Origin: Brachycybe producta
Taxonomy: Eukaryota; Arthropoda; Diplopoda; Playtdesmida; Andrognathidae
Assembly (NCBI GenBank): GCA_036925085.1
Contig: JAUPFP010000036.1
Location: forward strand, 2,108,001 to 2,172,000
Length of the DNA: 64,000 bases
Direction of reading: 5' to 3'
The notes beneath the pieces were generated by a model. That model was not told where the DNA came from. It ran no database searches and saw only the letters and a list, made by a program, of their open reading frames with translations. Shown piece by piece: positions 52,701-63,715 of the stretch; positions within the stretch are counted from its first letter, which is position 1, and each line of letters starts with the position of its first letter. The translations under genes and the position numbers were made by a program.

Positions 52701-55700
52701 GCCTGTTGAAAAAATTACATATAAAACAAAGCTAGTGCGCACTATTCAATAGATTATAACTTTGAAAGATGTTTCTAAAAACAAGAGTAACATGCATTTG
52801 TTTGCTTTCGTTCGCATGGACTCGCTCCAATAATTAAGACTCTGCTAACTCGCAAACCTCGAGTGAATCCCTAGAATGACTCGACTGCATACTTTCTCTT
52901 CTATCGCGAATAACATCTACCGGAGTGAAACTGCCGATAGCTTTGCTAACGATCGATATCTTTTCAACTGATCCATATAAATCTACAACTGCGTACAATT
53001 TCTAAAACGGCAAATTCAAACGTAAGCACTAAAGAAAAAGTATTGTAACAAAACAGGTCTTACTTTTGGCAGATTGACGGCAGCAACACCTACATCTTGT
53101 CCATTATAGAAAGCATGAAACGATCCATCGGAACATCTCTTAATTCCGACGCGATCTCCAACATCGAGACGTTCGAGCGACGGTCCGTAATTATCTCGCA
53201 GAACGACGTTGTTGTGTTTCACTTTGGACTCGGTTAAAAGCCACGTGTCACCCGTTTCTGCCAATACGTTTGCATGCGAAGGTAATGTTGCTGTAGGAAA
53301 AGACTCGGAGAAATGCAAAGTTGTGAAACCGATTCGTAAAGAACCAGACCATTGTCTCAACACCTGGTTAACTTGAATCTGCGGAAGAAAAAGATCAGAA
53401 ACGTCTCTTTCAGTTTTATAAAAAAAAAACTAAGCAGCACCTCAAACAGTTCGTTTGTTTGCAAAAGAGATCCGCTGAAGACGAGTCCGTGGTTAAATCC
53501 CCTGACACGACTCGCAGTTACGTTGTTGCTACATAACGTTACGTTCTTACCGCAACATGGACTAAACGTATGAGTCACTTCTATAAAAAAAGAAGGAAAT
53601 ACCGGCTCACTTGAAATATAAAACGGTCGAGTTACCCTTGACAAACCTGCACATTCCACAATACTCGGCCTCAAAGTTTCTGTATGAGTTGGTGGCGACG
53701 TGATACTGTTTGTCAACGATGATGACGAAGGAGGAACGATCGATACTTGTCCACACTGTCCGTATAAATCAATGACAGCGAAGACATCTTAAAAAGACAA
53801 TAAACAACATTACAAACAGCTGATTTTCGAACTCTTGAATATTCTACGTTTCAGAAGAAGAAAAAAATAACGAGTATTTGTTCTTTAAAAGAGATAAGTG
53901 TTTCAGAAACTAGAAGAGTAAATAAATAATGTATGAGTAAATGAATGAAGAGTAAAATAGTCCAACTCTGATTATGCTGAAATTCAGAAAAAATTTCCGA
54001 AAAAGTTAAATGTGTTTTGAAAACTAAAACAGAAAAATAAACTTTTTATGAAACCTTTTACTAAAATCATTTTAAAATTACTATAAAAAGTTTATGTTAA
54101 AAAATTAAAAGACATAAACGTTTTCTAAACGTTATTTCTGAAAGAATCAGAATCTCGAAATTTTTTCATTTACAGTTGGGTCAAACATTCATTCAAAAAC
54201 GTAAAATAAATCATTTTTAAAATTAGACCAAACAATAAAAGTTTCAAAAACATTTTCAAACTTCTCCTAACGTTGCTTTCAAAACGCCAGTTAACGAGTT
54301 TCAAACGAAAAGTAGACGTTTAAACAAACCTTGAGGAATATCTATGCATGCAACACCCATGTCCTCGCCGTTGACATAATAATGAAGGGTTGCATCGGAA
54401 TGTCTCATCATACCGATCCTTATGTTCGCCTTCAGAGCATCGAGATCACATTTGTAACCATTTCGAACCGTTGAACCATTCTGCATGATCGATGATCCAC
54501 TAACAACGCCACAAAACACAAAAATCAACGACTGTTTCCGAAGTTTCTTGGCTGTTTCTTTACCTTAGCATCCAAGTTTCATAGCTGATGTCCGTCATCG
54601 TACTCGGAAACTCAAGATTCTCTGGTTTGATTGCAGTAACACCTTAAAAAATTACGGAAAAGAAACTAGAACCTTACGAATAAACAATTCAATTCGTTTG
54701 ATGTTACAAAAACCTGCTTCTATAGAACCGGACCAGCGGTCGACCATCTTCTCCAAAACGACCTCAAACATTTCGCCATCACGTAAAGGACGGTTGCTTA
54801 TGACAATGGCGTCGTTAAATTCACCGTAAGCATTTGGACGATATGCTGTAAGACCTCCGTTTGTGATACGTGCGTTTCGACCTCGTAGATGATGAAATCT
54901 AAGATCCGAAGACGAAGAAGCAATCCCTTCGCAACGAAGCTTTGAATCATATGCACATTCTGTGTATTAAAAAACGAACTCAGCATTAGATTACGCGTGA
55001 TTCTTGTAGATCTCTACTCCAAACGAGAACCAGTGTGATCGATGATGGTGCATCGTGTAGCCTGGCCGTAAAGATCAATAACTCCGTATACTTTTTCAGG
55101 AACGTTCGTTGCAGCGACACCTTGATCGATGCCATTGACAAAGAAATGAAGAGTTCCGTTTTCTTTTCTCAAGACGGCAACGCGACTTCCAACCTGTTTT
55201 ACAAGATAATATCAGTATAAAAAATTAACTAAAACGGCAAAAACTGTTAAGACGTCACTGTGAGTCGGTCTAGATTTTGGCCGTATTCGTCGATAACAGT
55301 TGCTCCGTTATGCATAACTCCTTTTCCAGTCATCATCCAGTTTCCAGAGCGAAGATTCGTCATCGTAGATGGAAATTCTAAGTTCTGAGGATTGTGAGTC
55401 GTCACTCCGATCTCGATCGAACCAGCCCATTTCGGAACGATCGCATCGAGTTCAACTTCAAACATTTCGTTCGATCTTAAAGTACGATTAGTAAGAACGA
55501 CAGCGTTATCGAAATCTTCGACCGCACTAAAATGAGAAGATTTTTTTTAGATTTCATTCGTTTGTTATAAAACAGATGCACCCTTTCGTTACATCGGACG
55601 ATGAGCCGATTTTCCACCGTTGATGACGGTAGCATGCGATCCGCATCTTGGATTAAACAATAACTTCTCAGTTCCGTCTTCAACAACGTCATCTTGAATT

Positions 55701-57876
55701 AAAAAAAATAAAAAGTTAAGAGAATTAAAAGACGATTCAAATAGCAAAGTGAAGTCAGAATACCTGAAGAGGCCATTCCGTTTAACAAGTGATATTCCCT
55801 GATGAGTGTGTTGTTACGATGATTCACTAAACCCTGTTCGATTCTATCGTCACGATCGACAATCGTCACTTTGACTGTCATACCATAAAGATCGACAACA
55901 GCAAACACTAAGGACGGAATCTTCGTCGCAGCAATACCTTGATCCATTCCGTTTATGTAATAATGAAGATTTCCGTTACTCTTTCGCATTAAACTGATCC
56001 GATCTCCTTCCTGCATTAGTAAAAAAACAATCGTACAATTCCATTCTTTAGAAAGAAAAAAAAAGCGCCAGCAAAAAAAGGAAACGAAACAAACCATTAA
56101 TTCGTCCAGATTATATTCGCCGTACTCTCTTCTCGTTCCTTTGCCATTCGTTAAAATTCCGCAACCACTCATCATAATCGTACCTGTTAATGAATACAAC
56201 TCTTAATCATAATATACAATTCTTATTATTTTTCATTTTTGAACAGAATTTGAAACAAAACGAAAAAACCGAACGAAATCGCAAAAAAAAATTGCAAACC
56301 CGATCTCATGTTCGTCATTGTCGCCGGAAACTCGAGTACAACCGGATTATGAGTCGTAACACCAACTTCGATCGAACCGGACCATTTATCGACCAAATGA
56401 TCAATTCGTATCTTAAAAATTAAATTAAAAAAAGAACTCTGAAGTCATGAAAAAAAAGAAACATTGATCGTCAGCTGAAGAAATAAAACCTCGAACAGTT
56501 CGTTATCTCGTAGAGGACGATGAGTCATAACGACACCATTGTTGAATTCGTCATGTGGACGCCGCCGTTCCGCAGTTCGACAGTTGTTTGTAAGTTTAAC
56601 GAGGGTACCCGTACGCTCGTGAAAGCGTAGTTTATCGCTTGTTACGTTACTACTACTACTGTTTGCAACAGCGATCGTAGTCGAAGTGACGCTACTACCA
56701 CCACCAGCGTTGCTTCCAACGTCGCTGTTATCACTATCAACGTTACTACTAGCGATTGCAACGTTACAAAGATTACTAGTTAACGTGTTGATGTTTGTGA
56801 GTGCATTCGAATGAATTCCTGAAAAAAAAAATAGTCTCTTTGATAAAAACAGATCAAGAACGTTGAAAATCAATTGCAAAAATGTCTCAAAAGGTGGTAC
56901 GTGATTCGTTGGTTGTCTCCAAAGCGGTCACTTGAGCGCACTTTCCATATAGATCGACAACAGCGTAAACTTTACTAGGTATGTTTGTATCAGCAACACC
57001 TTGATTCACTCCGTTTATGAAAAAGTGAAGCTCTCCCTGCAAAAACCAGATCAAAGAAGTTAGAAGGTCTTTATAAAACGCATAATTATGCAGAAAATTG
57101 CAAAAAAAAAACGGCATAAATCCAAACTACATCGGGCAAAAATTTCAGAAAATAGAATGAAAGCTGTAGAATCCCAAATATGGAAAAATTGCTCAAAACT
57201 CTAGAATTTTTGTTAAAGAAGTTGTGATTAAAAAGTGTAAAGGATCAGGATTATGGTTAAAAGATTAGAAGTTCTCAATAAAATGCTGAATTCCACAGAA
57301 AATCATAATAAACAGCACGAATGTGAACAAAACTGCGCAAAATCTTCATGAAACTGCAAAAATCTGCAGTAAACGGCAACAAATATACGTAAAATTGCAT
57401 ACATCTGAAATAATTATAATTATACGAAACCTCCGACGTTCTCATAACACCGATCCTGTCTCCTTCTCCCAACAACTCTAGGTCCTGAACGTAATCCTCG
57501 ATGACAGGCTGCCCATCTCTGAGTATCGACTTGCCAGAAATGAGCCACGAATGATTCGGTAAAAGAGCTGCAGTTAACGGAAAATCAAGTAAATTCGGAT
57601 CACAAGTTGTAACTCCAATTTCAATCGTTCCCGTCCACGAATTCACCTTAAAAACAAATAGTTAATTTAGATACAATTGAACATAATTATCTTAAAACGT
57701 TCACGTGATACTTTTTTGTCTATTTTGACTTCGAACAGCTGATTGTCTCTCAGTGGTTCTAAACTCAATACGAGTCCATTGTTGAACTGTTGACTCGGTT
57801 GACATCGTTGAGCCGTTCGATTTCCGTTGCTTAAAATCACCAATTCGCCACTTCTTGGATGAAACATACTGGACAT
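49738..57876 (-). CDS. NEURL4: NEURL4, neuralized-like protein with six NHR domains
   Basis: Twenty-four minus-strand exons: 57876-57712, 57646-57431, 57036-56901, 56818-56490, 56411-56300, 56183-56095, 56010-55764, 55692-55593, 55526-55259, 55193-55031, 54959-54714, 54642-54564, 54499-54330, 53787-53647, 53580-53441, 53378-53064, 53001-52858, 52467-52300, 52222-52064, 51992-51731, 51663-51556, 51129-50875, 50173-50035, 49951-49738; 1454 aa (human 1562). NEURL4 is a centriolar protein that works with HERC2 and restrains CP110. Six NHR units are visible, each with FNxGLVLSxxPLR(D/S)NxxFEV, W(T/S)GxIEIGVTT, a GDRIxxMRxS strand, HFFINGxxQGVA and VYAVVDLYG. The C-terminal region has [29 protein letters not shown] and [12 protein letters not shown] as in vertebrate NEURL4. 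Head-to-head with ING. Confidence 0.96.
50336..50439. repeat. Perfect 50-bp-arm hairpin in NEURL4 intron 22
   Basis: The left arm 50336-50385 (CTTTGCAAATTTTAAAAATT... ending GAACCTT) is matched without mismatch by the right arm 50390-50439 (AAGGTTCAAAAAGGCCTCAG... ending TTTGCAAAG), with only AAAA between them. The NEURL4 intron transcript would fold into a 50-bp perfect duplex. It shows no similarity to MITE families A, B or C. Confidence 0.95.
51235..51540. repeat. Fold-back MITE family A in NEURL4 intron 21
   Basis: Left GAAGTGTGCTAGAAACTAGA, ATAGTAGCTAAATCATTTAA; right AACCAGAGTTCGTAAGGCGC, GTTTCCATTTTAAAACCACC. The inner right arm is partly deleted. A GGTCATTTTGACC palindrome marks the new centre. 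Confidence 0.65.
53813..54300. repeat. Two family A-type fragments in NEURL4 intron 13
   Basis: A left-arm piece (GTGTTTCAGAAACTAGAAGA) lies at 53813-53925, then a diverged copy at 53955-54300 (ATGTGTTTTGAAAACTAAAA; GTTTATGTTAAAAAATTAAA; AAACATTTTCAAACTTCTCC). They resemble the sublineage near 43.0 kb. Confidence 0.45.
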
Positions 57877-58180
57877 ACCATAAGCTCATTACTTTAACAT
57901 TAAAATCGGTCCGTTTTTAAGCAGAAATTGCATTTTTAACTCTTTAAAACATACGAAAAAGACAAGAATCGAGAAAATAAATGAGAACCAATTAAATAAT
58001 ATCCATAATGATATGTAGAGGGCGCTACTGTAGTTGTTCATTGCCAAAGAAAAAACATATTAAAAATTGTCCGTGACGTCACATGTCTATTTCGCCTTTG
58101 ATCGTCAAAGCAGTTTTTATTATTCGTTGGGTGATTTTGCCGGGTTTTTCTTAAAAAAAAAACACATTTCATCAAGAAAA
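57877..58180. promoter_or_regulatory. Compact bidirectional promoter, NEURL4 and ING4/5
   Basis: Only 304 bp separates the two start codons, so the genes probably share a promoter. An exact palindromic CRE (TGACGTCA) sits at 58074-58081 within it. No TATA-like box stands out from the AT-rich background. Confidence 0.6.
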
Positions 58181-59844
58181 ATGACGAATACGATGTACTT
58201 GGAGCATTATTTAGACAGTAAGGTTTTATTTTTGTTTATTTTTAGCTCCGTTTTGGTAAAATTTCGTGTTTTAAGCTACAATCAGAGCATTTGACAAAAA
58301 ATGTGCGGGACACCCTTCGTAGCTATACGTTTTGGCGTATAGGTGGCGTAGTAGTAGTTCTTGATGGTACTCTTGTTTAAAATAGCAAACTATTGCTACG
58401 CCATCTATTCGTCGAGACGTATAACTAATGTTATTGTTGAGTTTCTGCTCTAATGACTTATTTATATTTGAAGATGTCTATTTCTCATGCTCTTTACATT
58501 CAGAAATACGTTAGGTATTCAATTTTTTTAAGGTCAGTTTTTTGGCGATTGTTATTATTTTGTCATCATTTCAGCTTATTTTTTTACGTTTTTATTGTTT
58601 TCTGGTTTGGGGGGGGGGGTTTGAAACGAGAAAAACTGAGAAGATTTTGGCGCGAAATTGAATTTTGAAAATGACGTCATTGTTATCCACAATTAGTATT
58701 ATTATTTTTGTTTTTTTATTATTTTTAATTAGAAAAAGAGACTAATTCCAAGCAGATCTGTGTGTCATATTCACAGGTTTGGAAAATTTACCAGGAGAAC
58801 TGCAGAGAAATTTCACTTTGATGCGAGATTTGGATCAGAGAGCTCAAGGTAAAATTACAAAACTTTATAAACAAACTTTTTAATCTTCATTTTTTCTCTT
58901 AATAGATCTTCTTAAAGAAATCGATCGAATGGCTGAGGATTATCTAGATCGAGTTCAGCAACTTTCGACAGACAAAAGGGGAGAACAGATAGAAAAAATA
59001 CAAAAGATGTTCAACAAGACAAAAGAATATGGAGATGACAAAGTTCAGCTCGCAATTCAGACATACGAATTAGTAATACGCAACAAAAGCCTTGATATAT
59101 ACAAACGTGTGAACTTATTAAGCCTTAATCGCTTGTTTTGTTATCTAACAGGTAGACAAACACATTCGAAAACTAGATGCGGATTTGGCAAGGTTTGAAG
59201 CGGAACTGAAAGATAAATCTGCACCGTCTCAGTCTAGCGATTCTGATTCACAAAAGAGTAAAATTACGTTAATCAAATTGGATATGGGAGCCATTTTCTT
59301 TTCTCTATAGCGGGGTTTTTTTTTTAGAAAAAGGACGAAAGAATCATGACAAAGAAAAGAGGAAGAGTTCAAAGGGAAAGGCACCGTCTTCAGATGAAGA
59401 AGCGTCGAAATCTAAAAAGAAACAAAAAACGCAGCAGCAGCAGCAGTTAATAACTGATTTTATACGGTTCATAACTCGTTCGCTTTTACTAAAAAAAGAT
59501 ATTTTTCCGGTGTTTTTCAGACCCGAATTCCAATTTCCGACTGTCGCAAGTCTTCCGATTTCGATAACTCATCCATCCGACGTTCTTGACATGCCAGTAG
59601 ATCCAAACGAACCGACTTATTGTCTGTGCCATCAAGTATCCTACGGAGAAATGATCGGATGTGACAATCCGGATGTAAATTATCTTAATTCTAATTTTAT
59701 CACTTCTTGTAATAACATCTCCTTTTGTCTTTTTTTATGAAGTGTCCAATCGAATGGTTTCATTTTGCTTGCGTCGGTCTAACGAGTAAACCCAAAGGAA
59801 AATGGTATTGTCCCAAATGTATAGCAGAACGCAAGAAGAAATGA
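58181..59844 (+). CDS. ING5: Inhibitor of growth protein, ING4/ING5 type
   Basis: Seven exons: 58181-58217, 58777-58848, 58906-59072, 59152-59257, 59328-59445, 59521-59674 and 59743-59844; 251 aa (ING4 249, ING5 240). ING4/5 proteins are scaffold subunits of HBO1 and MOZ/MORF histone acetyltransferase complexes and read H3K4me3. The N-terminal coiled-coil ING domain is intact ([61 protein letters not shown]). A Lys-rich nuclear localisation region with a short glutamine run (CAG repeat, exon 5) follows. The PHD finger is complete: [40 protein letters not shown], then KGKWYCPKC and ERKKK. One ancestral gene probably stands for both vertebrate ING4 and ING5. Poly(A) signal at 59986-59991. Confidence 0.95.
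58320..58427. repeat. Small hairpin element in ING intron 1
   Basis: Arms 58320-58359 (TAGCTATACGTTTTGGCGTA, TAGGTGGCGTAGTAGTAGTT) and 58388-58427 (inverse, ending GACGTATAACTA) pair over about 40 bp with a few mismatches and a 28-bp loop. It is unrelated to families A-C; probably a tiny MITE. Confidence 0.6.
58646..58657. promoter_or_regulatory. E2F-like site in ING intron 1
   Basis: TTTGGCGCGAAA is a full symmetrical E2F consensus, and a CRE palindrome (58672-58679) follows within 20 bp. Cell-cycle control of ING is plausible, but only the motif is seen. Confidence 0.3.
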
Positions 59845-60269
59845 CAACCTTCTCATTCTCTCTTTAATGAAATCTCCTTTTTTCCATGTTTTAAATCATT
59901 TTTAAAGTCATATATTTGCTTTGTATTTTAACAATTTCATTATTGCATTTTATATTTTTTATTTGTCGTTTTTTTAATTAATTTGAATAAATGGTTTTTT
60001 TTCCTAATGGTTTCCCTTTGTTTGTGTCATTCTTAAAAGTTATAAAGTGAAAGTAGCAAATAATTAAAAGTTTAATTTGTTTCTCATTCTATCTCTACGG
60101 AAAAAGTATTTCTTCATTCTTGTGAGATGCAATGAAAACTAATTTAGAATCTCTTGATAATTTTTTAATAACTAACATTTAATCGGCATTTTTAATTAGG
60201 AGATCGTCACAAAAGATAACATATTACACATGATAAGTAACATTCCAATGATTAATAAGATGTTTTATG

Positions 60270-60485
60270 ATTTGTTATGCAGTTTCAGAAGAGCTAAGAA
60301 GAAATTGAAAGTGTGTTAGAAACTAGAACGGTAGCTGAATCCCTGAATTCCCGGAGTATTTTCATGTTGATATCTTTCAATGTATCTTTCAAACTGACAA
60401 AAAACGTTTATGTATATCAATACTGTCAACGTATTTTTTTTACTTTTCTAGTTTCTAACAAACTGCTAATTTCTTCTAGAAATCA
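60270..60485. repeat. Fold-back MITE family A, shortened copy
   Basis: Left GAAAGTGTGTTAGAAACTAG, AACGGTAGCTGAATCCCTGA; right CTTTTCTAGTTTCTAACAAA, CTGCTAATTTCTTC. The loop is reduced. Confidence 0.6.
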
Positions 60486-60529
60486 CTTCTGTTGAGCCAG
60501 CGACTGTTTCCAGTCATTTTTGCTTTCAA

Positions 60530-60975
60530 AGACCCTCTTGCCGATTATTCTGTATTTCAGGAGAAAAAGTAAAAGAAACCTAGAGTTTGTTTTAGAAAGT
60601 AGAAGAAGTATTCTTTTCCTGTTGATATCTTTGAAAATAAAATTTTTTTTACAGAAAATAAATTTAAAAAATATTGTCTGCTTAAAGTTGCATCATTTCC
60701 AAACTGGCATACAAACCTTATTTTAAAATATATCAATATGAAAATACTCTTAAATCAGTGCTTCTCAAACTGTGTTCCAAGAAGGAATGCCATGTGGTCT
60801 GCAGGAACATCAACAACTTATCTACTGGTCCGTCATTGAGTAAAGTTTGAGAAACACGACCTTCAAAGATTGAGCTGAGCTACCCCATATAAAACACTTT
60901 TGTCTTAATTCTGCTTTCGAAAGACAGAATAACCAGAGTTCAAGGGACATTAACACTTTAAAAATACCTTAAATC
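60530..60975. repeat. Family A MITE interrupted by a hAT-like MITE
   Basis: The left end CCGATTATTCTGTATTTCAG and right end ACAGAATAACCAGAGTTCAA, then CATTAACACTTTAAAA belong to one family A copy. Its right inner arm is split by the 60756-60857 insertion, so family A was present before that hAT-like event. Confidence 0.65.
60756..60857. mobile_element. hAT-like MITE nested in a family A element
   Basis: It starts CAGTGCTTCTCAAACTGTGT and ends AAAGTTTGAGAAACAC. CAGTGxTTCTCAAAC termini are characteristic of Charlie-type hAT elements. 102 bp, non-coding. Confidence 0.6.
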
Positions 60976-61164
60976 AATTTCAATATTTGATAAATCACTA
61001 GAAAAATGGAAGAGGAATAAAAACAATGGGTTTCACAAGAGTGAAACTTACACGTTTATAAATAAAGCCATTGAATAGAACGTGACATCACATTTAATTA
61101 AATGGCGGAATAAATCGCTGAATTGAGAAATATTTAGGAAAGAGAGATTGCTTCACATTGAACA

Positions 61165-61380
61165 GCAATGTAAAATGACAGGCAAGTGAAGCCAGCACTA
61201 GCTTTTCGTTTGCACCGCCCTTTTATGAGCGTCATCAATTTCTAATTGGTTTGTTATTTGGTTTGACGTCACACGCCCAGCCCTTATCAATTTCTAATTG
61301 GTTGATATTTGGTCTGACGCTCATAAAAGGGCAGAGCAAAGGAAAAGCTAGTGCTGGCTACACTTGCCTGTTGTAAATAA
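61165..61380. repeat. Long inverted-repeat element near B3GALT6
   Basis: Outer arms: AGGCAAGTGAAGCCAGCACT, AGCTTTTCGTTTGCACCGCC, CTTTTATGAGCGTCA, repeated inverted as TGACGCTCATAAAAGGGCAG, AGCAAAGGAAAAGCTAGTGC, TGGCTACACTTGCCTG. Inner part: two direct copies of TCAATTTCTAATTGGTT with (T/G)ATATTTGGT-type tails. GC content is above its surroundings. Looks like a single MITE of a fourth family. Confidence 0.7.
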
Positions 61381-61837
61381 GGGCTCAAATTCAAGAAGGT
61401 TAACTTGTCACTTGAACCCTCTGAGCACAGTTCAAAAGAAATCTTCTTGAATACACATTAGTAATAATTAATAAATTTATATAATTTCAACAAGAATTTT
61501 AATATGAACAAAATGGCTGACGTTTCGATCAATAAAATGTATTTAATTTTAGTCTCAGAATATTGTCACAATTGTGATTGAAACGTCAGTCATTCTTTGA
61601 AATTTATTTAAAAAATTTTACACAATCTAAAAAGAATTACTTATTTTTACTATTTTCCAAGTCAGAACCCTGTTGCGAACGTTTAAGTTCTAAGTTTCTT
61701 TCTTGAATTTGAGCCTTCAATCCCTCAAATTTTCAATCAGTTTTTGATAGTTTCTTTGGTTTTTATCGACTTAGAGGTTTGATGGAGTTTAAAATAACTC
61801 AAATTAATAATAAAATGAACAACGAATTCAATTTTCA

Positions 61838-62857
61838 TTATGGTATTTTCGTGTCATTTCGAATGCAACATTGAGAAGGAGGTCCCTTCCAATTATACTC
61901 GTAAGAAAGTCTAGTCCTCTGCTCCGTAGAACAGAGCCGTCCTTTTTCTTGAAGTAACCAAAATTTCTCTCGCATCTGATCGATACTTTGCTTATGAGTC
62001 ACAAGATACGTGTTAAAACAACCACGAGAACGAAACTCAGTGTCGAAACGAGGATCGTGAACCCTTCTCACGTCAACCGACGCCAACCACGTGCCCATGG
62101 AAACGTCTTCGCTTTTATAATGTTTCAGATAATCCATGTTCTTAGCAACGTATCGCACCATATCGGCCGAAAGAACGTAACCACCACCGAGAGCATACGG
62201 CAGATAATTATCACACAACACGTAATCTTTTTCAGACCACTTACCACTTCTGTAAACGCGAGCCTTACCGTTAAAAAAACCCCAATAAAGTCGATTCTTG
62301 ATCTCGAGAGACTCCAGTTCGTAAACGATGTCGTCGACACGAGCAAACGTGTCGTCATCCGTCTTCAGGAGAAACCTAAAGTCCACATTGACATCGACCC
62401 ACTTCAAACTGTGAATTAATTTTGCGGTCAGACTAGAATAAGTGTCGTTAACATTAGAAAGAAATAGAATGTCCTGAAAACGAGCGATTTCCGACTTGAG
62501 AGTCCGTCTTTCGTCGTCGTCCATGACGCTTTCTCCAATCGCGAACAAGTGTAAAACGTCGCTACGAACATCCTTCAACCAAGTCTGTCTTATCGTAACT
62601 CTTCGTTCCATATTCGCGGCTGATGTCAAAATGAGAACGACGAGAAACGAAGACAACTTCGGAGTTGTCGATCCCGATTTAAGAACTCCGAACATCCCAC
62701 AACGTCCTTCTTCATTGCAGGAAGACAACTGACAAGAAAGCAAACAATAAACGACTCCTAGAAACAGGAATACGAGACATGTAGTGGCAAATATGGCATA
62801 ACGGAAGACGAAACTTTGGCACAAAGGCATTCGAAACGACTTTTGAGACAATCCCAT
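61838..62857 (-). CDS. B3GALT6: Beta-1,3-galactosyltransferase 6 (galactosyltransferase II)
   Basis: A single uninterrupted coding exon of 339 aa (human 329, also intronless). The enzyme adds the second galactose of the glycosaminoglycan-protein linker tetrasaccharide in the Golgi, needed for heparan and chondroitin sulfate. Type II topology: short basic tail, one membrane helix (about 20-41), then the GT31 fold with ERRVTIRQTWL (85-94), the metal-binding DDD (167-169) in FLLKTDDDTFAR, RLYWGFFNGKARV, YLPYALGGGYVLSADMVRY, HYKSEDVSMGTWLA, HDPRFDTEFRSRGC, YLVTHKQS and the family-specific PPSQCC end. These favour B3GALT6 over other GT31 members. A plausible 5' UTR splice acceptor (TTCATTACAG) lies just upstream of the ATG, near 62894. 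Confidence 0.96.
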   Translation of the reverse strand: MGLSQKSFRMPLCQSFVFRYAIFATTCLVFLFLGVVYCLLSCQLSSCNEEGRCGMFGVLKSGSTTPKLSSFLVVLILTSAANMERRVTIRQTWLKDVRSDVLHLFAIGESVMDDDERRTLKSEIARFQDILFLSNVNDTYSSLTAKLIHSLKWVDVNVDFRFLLKTDDDTFARVDDIVYELESLEIKNRLYWGFFNGKARVYRSGKWSEKDYVLCDNYLPYALGGGYVLSADMVRYVAKNMDYLKHYKSEDVSMGTWLASVDVRRVHDPRFDTEFRSRGCFNTYLVTHKQSIDQMREKFWLLQEKGRLCSTEQRTRLSYEYNWKGPPSQCCIRNDTKIP

Positions 62858-63484
62858 ATCTCCGGTTCTTCTCCGCAGTTCTCAATATCTGTAATGAATA
62901 ATTCGTGATAATAATAATTAGTAAAAATAATGTGATAAAAGACGTTAAATTATGAAACTTGGAACTACCAAATAGCCCGACTTTTATAAAAGTCCAACAT
63001 GGCAAATGCGAATTTTTATAAAATTGACACTTCAGACCCAACCCAGGCTATGGGCTTTAGCTAACCTTTATACAAAAGCCCACTGGCCCACGGGGCTAAC
63101 ATACCTTTTATATAGATATATGAGGCTATATTCGAAACCAAAAGAAAACGCTGTCAAGTGTTTACAACAACAACTGCAGCGATGACACATTTACAACTCA
63201 CGGTATTTACCGCAATTGTACGGAGACAATTTGTACCAGTTAACAAACGTTTACGAAGACACATGACGGTAAAAAAAAAATGTTTTCAGACTAAAAACCT
63301 ATCAAATAGACAAAATCGAGCCGTGCTGATCGAGCTCCATGTCCTTCATGGTATTTAGTAGACAATGTAGTGATGGGCGATTTCGATATTTTGATATATC
63401 GATATTTTTTAAAATATCGAGTATCGTTGATACTTTTTAAAATATCGAGATTTTTAACACAAGTTACTCAAGTTACTTTTTTTT

Positions 63485-63600
63485 TAAAACAAATTGACCA
63501 TTTAATAGAAAGTAGAAGGGTCATAGAAGAAAAGAAAATTTGTTTCTTGTTAATATCTTTAAAAAACAAACGTTTTAAGAACAAGAATTTTAACAATAAA
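63485..63600. repeat. Family A MITE fragment
   Basis: AATAGAAAGTAGAAGGGTCA, TCTTGTTAATATCTTTAAAA and ACAAACGTTTTAAGAAC follow the left-arm order of family A. No right arm. Confidence 0.35.
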
Positions 63601-63644
63601 TGTATTTAAGATCATTTTAACAATTGAAAACAATAAAATTTAAC

Positions 63645-63715
63645 AGACACCACTGAGATTTGAACCCATGCACAACAGAACAGAAAGCAGTGACGTTAAA
63701 CCCACAGCCAAACTG
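63645..63715 (-). repeat. tRNA-like sequence, possibly a SINE head
   Basis: On the minus strand TGGCTGTGGG (63710-63701) resembles an A box, and GGTTCAAATC (63666-63657) a B box, about 44 nt apart as in tRNA genes. A T-arm can form (TGGG/CTCA). The acceptor ends do not pair convincingly, so it is not a good functional tRNA; a SINE head or decayed tRNA is likelier. Confidence 0.3.

Larger units (their letters stand above)
59845..61837. other. Convergent ING / B3GALT6 intergenic region, MITE-rich
   Basis: It holds the ING 3' UTR, two family A MITEs, a hAT-like insertion inside one of them, a 200-bp inverted-repeat element (61165-61380) and a fragment of the WDR33-intron repeat unit near 61390-61440. 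The B3GALT6 3' UTR should occupy the right edge. No gene was recognised. Confidence 0.55.

Noticed and set aside
56190-56423. 77-codon plus-strand frame opposite NEURL4
   Set aside because: It is the antisense shadow of NEURL4 exon 5 and its flanking intron.
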